NCBI GenBank assembly: GCA_963921795.1
Contig: OY997640.1
Location: forward strand, 55,402,113-55,466,112
DNA: 64,000 nucleotides
Source: Nannobrachium achirus
Taxonomy: Eukaryota > Chordata > Actinopteri > Myctophiformes > Myctophidae
Reading direction: 5' to 3'
Shown here: positions 40,365-64,000 of the stretch, piece by piece
How positions within the stretch are numbered: the first letter of the stretch is position 1
Layout of the letters: each line of letters begins with the position of its first letter
The notes under the pieces: model-generated
What the model was told of the DNA's origin: nothing
Seen by the model: only the letters and a program-made list of their open reading frames with translations
Databases searched by the model: none
Position numbers and translations under genes: made by a program

Positions 40365-40697
40365 TCCTCTCTCTCTCTCTCTCTCTCTCTTGCTCTCTGT
40401 CTCTCAATTCTTGTGCTACTTTAACTCATTCCGGCCTCTAAACTGACTTTTTCTCTCTCCACCGTCCTGTCCTCTCCCTCTGCCCCCACCCATCACCTGC
40501 TCGCTCCCTCAAATACTACCTTTACCTTCTTGCCATTTCTCTTTCTCGTTCTGTCCCTCCACCCCTTCTGTCCTGTCTGTCTTCCTCTCTTTCTGCTCCT
40601 TCTCCATCTTTCATCTCTTTCTTCTCCTCTCCTCTCCCTTCACTTCCCTCTGCCTGTCTCTGCTTCTCCTCTTCCTCTCTCTCTCTGTCACTCTCAG
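40365..40697 (+). promoter_or_regulatory. 333-nt pyrimidine-rich tract and acceptor before the first TMC6 coding exon
   Basis: Almost uninterrupted C/T sequence runs up to GTCACTCTCAG at 40697, a very strong 3' splice site. The exon it opens (40698-40879) carries two short upstream frames (ATG at 40698 and 40717) before the main ATG at 40830. Such upstream frames could lower translation; this is inference. Confidence 0.6.
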
Positions 40698-40829
40698 ATG
40701 GAGTCATATTCGTCACTATGACAGGGGAAGTGACAGCGGGTCCAAGGTCTTTGAGGGTGTGATCCCTCCCCAGGCTGTGATTAATCAAGTCCAGATTTAG
40801 ACAAACCTGAACCTGGATCAAACCTGAGA

Positions 40830-57711
<16,882 letters not shown>

Positions 57712-57740
57712 CAACACTTCACAGCCAAACGTTCTGTGTG

Positions 57741-57935
57741 AGGGGTGCCCGCTGGCTAGCGGTCCAGACGCATACCACATAGGCTCTGATGCCTGACAGC
57801 GTTTCGCGAGTTTGAGTCCCGTTCCCAACGACCTTTGTTGCCTGTCACTCCCCATCTCTCCCCATTTCCTGTCGGTCTACTGTCCTATCAATAAAGGCAT
57901 AAAAGCCCCAAAACAAAACAAAAAATAAATAAAAC
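57741..57935 (+). mobile_element. tRNA-derived SINE (family 1) in the TMC6 3' flank
   Basis: GGGGTGCCCGCTGGCTAGCG head, GAGTTTGAGTCCCG box B, CCTGTCACTCCCCATCTC body and ATCAATAAAGGCATAAAAGC tail. It starts 30 bp after the read-through stop of TMC6, in gene orientation. Its AATAAA is at 57890-57895. Confidence 0.8.
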
Positions 57936-58337
57936 GCTGTCTGAGCTCACTGTGACTACACAGAAAAGGACTCGCCTCAGTGAATGAGGGATGAGAATAG
58001 TAGCAGTTGTAGCAGATAATTATTTTAATGCCATGTTGAAATTTGGTAGAACCTTGGGTTATACTGTAGCCAACCGGGTGTGACTCAAGTCCAAATATTG
58101 TAAAACCTCTATATCTGTTGCTTCTGTGCTCTGTGAGTGAGAAAACAAAAGTAGTGACTACATACCTTTTCATCGTGTGGAGAAACAAGTTCTCAAAATC
58201 ACCAACCAACTAATCGCTATACCTGTTACTGAGCGCATCGCTACTTTAAACCACTTAGTCAGATGCACTCGACCTTGCTCTTTGTCTTGCACAGTAAGTG
58301 TGTGTTGCTTCATGGTGCGTGTTTGTAGGAGTTAGAC

Positions 58338-58528
58338 CAGTGGTTCTCAAAGTGGATTTCAGGGACTCTGTGGGTACCTTTAGGGGGGTTTAAATGGACC
58401 CATACAAGTCTGTAATTCTGACTGTGTACAAATGGAACCAAATGAACCCGTTGGGGTTCATTTGGTTCCATTTGTACACTGTCAGAGTTAATGGGAAACC
58501 TTGAAATTTGAAAGTTTGAGAACCACTG
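58338..58528. mobile_element. Short hAT-type MITE at the eEF1B2 stop codon, perfect TSD
   Basis: Ends CAGTGGTTCTCAAA and TTTGAGAACCACTG. AGTTAGAC flanks both sides (58330-58337 and 58529-58536). On the minus strand the duplicated octamer is GTCTAACT, the last codon plus stop of the retrocopy. Confidence 0.92.
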
Positions 58529-58530
58529 AG

Positions 58531-59211
58531 TTAGACCTTGTTGAAGGCAACAACATCCATGGACTGAACATAATCCACAAACGCCGTGATCTGTTCCTCC
58601 AACATGTCTGTTCCCACCTTGTCATCCTCCACCACACAGCCAATCTGCAGCTTCTTGATGCCGTAACCAATGGGAACAAGCCTGGATTGTCCCCACAGTA
58701 ATCCATCCATTTGGATACTTCTGACACATTCCTCCACTTTGGCCATGTCCGTCTCATCATCCCATGGCTTCACATCCAACAGGATGGTCGACTTGGCAAT
58801 GAGAGCTGGTCTTTTAGCCTTCTTAGCATCGTAGGCTGCTTGACGCTCCTCCTTCAATCTGTCTGCTTCTGCACTCTCCTCTTCTTCAGAGTCGAACAGA
58901 TCAAAGTCCTCCTCTACATCCTTTGGGGTGGAGGCAGGGGCGGGGCCTGTGCTGTGGGCCACGCCCACTGGACCGTACTCACACAGGGGTTTCGTTACTC
59001 CGGGTAGACCGCTTCTGTCTTCCTGGTAGGACAGGATGTTGTTGTACCAACGCAGAGCATGGACCAGGTCAGCAGGTGGAGGAGACGAGATCTCATCGAA
59101 CACGGTGATGTCTGCCTGAGAGGGAACGTAACCTTCGATGTAGCTCTTATCTGCCAGGAAGTCGTTGAGAACCTTCAGGCCGCTGGAAGATTTCAAGTCA
59201 CCGAATCCCAT
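58531..59211 (-). CDS. eef1b2-like: Intronless elongation factor 1-beta (eEF1B2) retrocopy, open reading frame intact
   Basis: 226 codons without a break, the usual eEF1B2 length. eEF1B2 is the guanine-nucleotide exchange subunit that reloads eEF1A with GTP in translation elongation. Visible parts: a GST-like N-terminal domain (MGFGDLKSS to about 85), an acidic linker with [10 protein letters not shown] (Ser108 in a CK2-type site), and the exchange domain (about 136-226) with [27 protein letters not shown] and AFNKV. The penultimate Lys225, the family's catalytic lysine, is kept. Parental genes have introns and this copy has none, so it is probably a processed retrogene; a poly-A tail is not visible, and a hAT element was inserted exactly at the stop. 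A TATAAAG (59280-59274) lies 63 nt upstream of the ATG. It is antisense to TMC6 and either just beyond it or inside its last intron. Confidence 0.88.
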   Translation of the reverse strand: MGFGDLKSSSGLKVLNDFLADKSYIEGYVPSQADITVFDEISSPPPADLVHALRWYNNILSYQEDRSGLPGVTKPLCEYGPVGVAHSTGPAPASTPKDVEEDFDLFDSEEEESAEADRLKEERQAAYDAKKAKRPALIAKSTILLDVKPWDDETDMAKVEECVRSIQMDGLLWGQSRLVPIGYGIKKLQIGCVVEDDKVGTDMLEEQITAFVDYVQSMDVVAFNKV

Positions 59212-59355
59212 GGTTTTAACGAGGTTTAAACTAATGTGCTTGCTTGCTGCCCAGGTGGTATTCTGCGACGTCGCTTTATATCTCTATTCTTGTGGGATGC
59301 CTATGTCATCTCGCTGATGTCACAACAACCCAATCCATCGTATGTTGGAGCTTCC

Positions 59356-59485
<130 letters not shown>

Positions 59486-59601
59486 AGACATACGTATGTG
59501 GCTGCACTCTTCTTAACTCAAAAGTTTAAATATAATTTGACAAACAGCTGGAGTTTGAACAATAAATCAATCAATCTATCTTGTGTGTGTATGTACACAC
59601 T

Positions 59602-59769
<168 letters not shown>

Positions 59770-60144
59770 AGAATCGAATTTGGAATGGAATCACTACTGC
59801 TGGTTCCTCGATCATGGAATACAGAAGCAACAGATAAACTTTTTGATTGATAATATTTGTACTTGGGCATTCTGTAGCTATACCATCCAATATTCATAAG
59901 TCCAAAATCATTGTGATGTATTTTTTTCCTGCTGTGATTTAGATCATGAAAATAAAGTAAATACACATGAAAAACATTCTGAGTTTGTGCTTATGTATGT
60001 TGAAGGGACGTGGTCTCTTCCTGGATGATGGCGCCTCCCATAATTGATTAGATTGTATACTGAGTGGTCTAATCGTTGCCTATCTTTCCACTATCTATGC
60101 CTATCAAATAACTTCACAAACATGTCATATCTGCATTTCCCTAG

Positions 60145-60159
60145 GACTCTGCCTATTAA
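60145..60159 (+). CDS. tmc6: Possible alternative last coding segment of TMC6
   Basis: If exon 19 is spliced at CAG|GTCAGT (57699), the acceptor TGCATTTCCCTAG at 60144 continues in phase 0 as D-S-A-Y-stop, giving 831 residues. The acceptor is good but the exon is tiny and 2.4 kb away, so this is a weaker alternative to read-through. Confidence 0.3.
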   Translation, partial: DSAY

Positions 60160-61960
60160 ACTGCCAGCTACACTGAAGAACCTTCTCACCTGTCTTTGCA
60201 CTAAGATCCCATGGATAGAATTGGAAAGACATCAATGGTAAAACTGGAAAGTGGGAATGTGTCACTGGTTACAGTATGTAAGTTATGCAAAAGAATTTGA
60301 TCACACTCTGTGGATGGCATTTGAAGATGCTTAATTGACATCTAACAAAACCTGTTCAGCCTCGGTTGACAGTGCTGAGGGTGGGAGACACAACAACACA
60401 AACAAAAAAACACATTCTGCCTCGAGATAAATTCAACATTGTTAATTCCCTCGTCGTCTAGTGCAATAGTCCCGTTATTTTGTGTGTGAGTGGTCCATGT
60501 CTACTGACAGACCTGTGCTCATCCACCATTTCCTACATACATATTAGGATAGAACCACTAATATGATTCTTTCTCACACTTTCTTACAAACGTCATTAGT
60601 GATTTCTAACAAATGTTGGGACAAATGTAGTCTTTAACTTGAATCTAATTTGTCATAGTTCCCTCTGTTGAATTTGCACAATGAGTAGCATTGTTCTACA
60701 TTACGTTCTTGTTCTGAATTTGAAGATGCTAGTTTCCCACACAGAATTTCATATGCACAATAGATTGATATATAGGAAGAAAATGTTATGTTATTAACTT
60801 AAATGTTTTTAAACTAAACATTCAGTCATCATTTTTATTTCATCTTGGCACTTTTCCTACCAACTGTGAACAAATATACTGTAGGTAGCATTCTGTTTTA
60901 GATTTTTTTGTATGATGTATACAGTATCTTCTTTTTTTAAATCAGTTACTTGGGTGTGTTTAACAGGGTATACGTTTTATACTTTTTATATGTTGTGTAA
61001 GCATATTTTACTTTGCAATGGCCTTCCATTGTGTTAACCTGTCAAAAAGCATTGGTCTTTTTTAACATTTGTCCTGGGAAAGTTGACTGGGCATTGAGGC
61101 TCTTTATACAGCAGCACTGTGTCTCACACACTTAATCACATCCTCGAGTTTACACTAGTGTACTGGGTGAAATTCTGTCATATGCAGAATGCAAATTCAA
61201 ACAATAACATGCATAGAATTACAAGGATGTTTAAATGTTATTACACCCCTGTGCATAAATAATGTTTTGGGGAGCTTTAAGTTTTTTTGATGGCTTTGAA
61301 ATATGTTGTTGCAGAGGGTTAATACCTAGCAGGTTAAATACCCAGGTTAATACACTGGAATAAGGCCATCTTAAGTAAAAAAGAAAAAATACAAAAAACG
61401 CTTTGTAATTGTATTTTAATTTTTCTTTTTTTAAATGAACACGTTGTACATTGTATGTTTTCATGTACATTTATAATTAAATTGTTTTATAATTTTATTG
61501 TGCTTTTGTATTGAATCTTAGTAGGGCTGTTGTCTTTACAAATGTGGGAGAAAATACCAAGACTCTCAAAGGAATAAAAACACAACATGGGCAACAGACA
61601 GTATGCAGAGAATACAAGTGTTATTATTTTTTGTCACAATGACATGTAATTATGATAAACATGCATTTAAAAGCAAACAGAAATAAAACATACATACAGT
61701 ATACACACAGTATTTACATAACAATGTACACATTAACATGGTAAAACATTGTTAATTTGTCAAAAATAAAAATACAATAACCTTTAGAAATAGTTTGATG
61801 TTCAAAATGAAATGTCATCATTTGTACCCAGTCCCTACCTGACTAGCCTCGGGAACCCAGGCTTTTATTTTGGCGATACTACCTGACTAACTCAGTAAAC
61901 ATTATGCATTAATTTCACACACACCCCCAAAGGCTTCTGTGTGATTATTTGAGATGTCTT
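60160..61960. other. Unique AT-rich region, possible TMC6 3' UTR
   Basis: No coding exon recognised. Polyadenylation-like AATAAA occurs at 61573-61578 and again near 61684. If the distal TMC6 ending is used, this is its 3' UTR. Confidence 0.4.
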
Positions 61961-61961
61961 G

Positions 61962-62422
61962 TTAAAGTTATACCATGTAACTTTTTTTATAAAACAAATC
62001 TGTTAAATCGCTAAAGTTTTAGAACCCCCACTCCGTTATTTTCAGCTTCAAAAGCCTTCTCTTTATATGTTTTCTATGAATTTCGCGGCAAAATGACGTC
62101 ATCATACTACCGACCAATCACAGCGAGGGTTATACACTGCCGGCCAATCACAGCGCATCTTGGAGTGGGGTCGCTAGGGCGGCCATATTTGTAGTCTCCC
62201 GTGTGTCTCTATACTCGGGTGCATGGTGAAGCATGGGTGAAGGAGTGTATCTCCGGAATGGCTGAACGCACAGGAACCAGGGACCCCTCAAAAGATAGAT
62301 CTTGGCGAGGTGGAGGCAGACGAGGGGGTGTGAGAACCGAAAAACCGCCGAAAGAAACGGACGCGACCGAGGTTTGCTATAGAGCTACTGACCACAAGTT
62401 GAGCAACTTACACAGTATAGCT
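61962..62422. mobile_element. Second copy of the TTAA-type MITE
   Basis: Begins TTAAAGTTATACCATGTAAC and ends ACTTACACAGTATAGCT. It shares several blocks with 13943-14450. Confidence 0.65.
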
Positions 62423-63120
62423 ACCGCTCAGTGAAATGACAATTAGAAAACCCTCACTTGCAAATTCTACTAACATTAAAATGGAGTACAATGTGTAGGG
62501 CTTTTTAGGAATTACAACCAAAAACAGAATATGGAGCGTTCAACAGCTTTAGTGAAAAGCTGAATGACTTCTAGGAACAAGAGAGTTCAGATGTAAAATT
62601 AGTAAAATTTCATTTTAATAACTATAATGTCCAATTACTACAAAAACAGCATGTTATGTGGAACGTTGAAACAGCACCATACATGTCAATGTGATTTCAT
62701 TAGTCATAAAAAAGAGCACCATATCTCATTCTCTTTCTCTCACACCAGGAATACTAATAATAATACCAAATCAAATGATCCATTGCCACGGCATTGAGTT
62801 TCAAATACATTTTGGCACTTAATGTGGCTCTTACACGTACTTCTGTACTCCAGAAATACATTATGTATGTATTAATGATCCTACTCACTACAAATCCAGT
62901 GGTTTCCCATACAAAAGACAGCCTGTTTTACATTATCACCCTGAAAATGTCCTATACACATTTTATATAATATGTCAAATACATCTAATGTACCAATCAT
63001 TTTGTATTTGTGTAGAGCCTACAACAATTAATCAATATACCGTAGATATACAGTATCTTTGTCTATACCATAAAACCAGGAGATATACAGCTAGATACAG
63101 TATACGTTTAAAACCAATCC
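62423..63120. other. Unique AT-rich sequence
   Basis: No gene, repeat or RNA recognised. Confidence 0.5.
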
Positions 63121-63126
63121 CATCTG

Positions 63127-63205
63127 GGTGCCTGCTGGCCTACCGTCCAGGCACATACCACATAGGCTCCAATGCATGACAGCGTCTCGCGGGTTCGGGC
63201 GGGCG
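63127..63205 (+). mobile_element. tRNA-like head of a family 1 SINE
   Basis: GGTGCCTGCTGGCCTACCGT to CGCGGGTTCGGGC matches the head of the 57741-57935 copy; the body and tail are missing. Confidence 0.6.
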
Positions 63206-63648
63206 GAGAAGCACCAGGGCCGGAGATTGCTTAATTCGGCATTGGTTGTCAATGTTTTTGGGCATACCCATTTGCTTCCCGGTGATTCATGCTGTGTTGT
63301 TGGTATGCAGTTTGCCTGGTGTTGCCAGCCTCTATCACACACTTCGTTTACAACACCACTACCGCCAGGGGGTGTTGTTGTGTTCGGTCTGGTTTATTAA
63401 CCAGGCAAGTATGCAGTATCTTCTGGAACTCAACACCTGTCCATTCTGATAAAGTCCAATTCATTTTCTTAATGGCTTTCTTCCTACTTGCTCCTCAGAC
63501 TTTCCATTATTTCCCCTACCTTGCTGTGATTGCAGATTGTCTCACTAATATATTGGAGGGAGTATGTCCAAACATTGGATATTTTTGAAAAAGTTGTGAA
63601 AATGTGTGCAAATCTTTGAATATATGTATTTTCAAAGCGAACGTTTGT

Positions 63649-63766
63649 AACTCAGATTTTGCTTCTGGGTGGTCCCTGGAACGAAATATTTTGAGATGGG
63701 GGTCCGTGGCCAAATAAATATCATTTTGGGGGTCCTTCACATGAAAAGGTTTGAGAACCTCTGACA
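63649..63766. mobile_element. Fragment of a CAGTGGTTCTCAAA-type hAT element
   Basis: GGGGGTCCGTGGCCAAATAA to GGTTTGAGAACCTCTG resembles the right part of the 43905-44355 element; the left end is not evident. Confidence 0.5.
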
Positions 63767-63949
63767 TAGTAGTCTCTCAAGAACAGACTATAACTGAGCT
63801 CCAGTTAAGTGAAAAGGACCTTTTATTTGATGATGGCTGGCCAGATTGCTGACATAGAAACATAGGTTTTTCAAAAACTCTTAGAAGGATCCAAAAGACA
63901 CTTATAGAATCGGGGCAAAATTCAAATTTTCAAGACTTTTCAAAAATAG

Positions 63950-64000
63950 CAGATCTACAAGCTCACAGCGCGAGTGCCGCGCTGTGAGCTTGTATATCTG
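63950..64000. repeat. Hairpin at the window edge
   Basis: 23-bp arms (CAGATCTACAAGCTCACAGC and CG, then the mirror with one mismatch) around AGTGC. Probably the centre of a MITE cut by the window end. Confidence 0.85.

Overview
The window is vertebrate nuclear DNA, most likely from a ray-finned fish. Genes are split by short GT-AG introns. About 27 long (CA)n/(GT)n arrays, many hAT-type miniature transposons, tRNA-derived SINEs, LINE remnants and a DIRS/Ngaro-type tyrosine-recombinase retroelement are present. The species cannot be named from this sequence. Nothing looks bacterial or viral.

The backbone is a head-to-head pair of transmembrane channel-like genes. TMC8 (EVER2) is on the minus strand, 24335 down to 7989, and I could chain 16 coding exons in phase into a 693-residue protein. 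TMC6 (EVER1) is on the plus strand, 40830 to 57711, and 19 coding exons chain in phase into about 830 residues. The presumed shared 5' region lies between them (about 24.3-27.9 kb), and TMC6 then has a 12.8 kb repeat-filled first intron. The same divergent pair exists in mammals (human 17q25).

Region by region: 1-3913 holds a decayed tyrosine-recombinase retroelement ending in two identical 317-bp direct repeats. 4423-4688 is a lone minus-strand Ig-domain exon just beyond the 3' end of TMC8. In human that position and orientation belong to C17orf99 (IL-40), so this exon is a candidate fish relative. 4.7-7.9 kb is repeats. 8-24.3 kb is TMC8, with a LINE in its 6.5 kb intron. 24.3-40.7 kb is the inter-TMC interval plus TMC6 intron 1, including a young L1 insertion with a 14-bp target-site duplication. 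40.8-57.7 kb is TMC6. 58531-59211 (minus) is an intronless, fully open 226-codon eEF1B2 copy. 60-64 kb is mostly unique AT-rich sequence with MITEs and SINE/hAT pieces.

Points most worth a second look: the syntenic Ig exon; the intact eEF1B2 retrocopy with a hAT insertion that duplicated its stop codon; a tandem duplication across TMC6 exons 12/13 that creates a 22-nt candidate poison microexon; TMC6 acceptor sites sitting directly behind long (UG)n tracts; and the same SINE family lying in sense orientation just after the stop codons of both TMC6 and TMC8, where it supplies an AATAAA.
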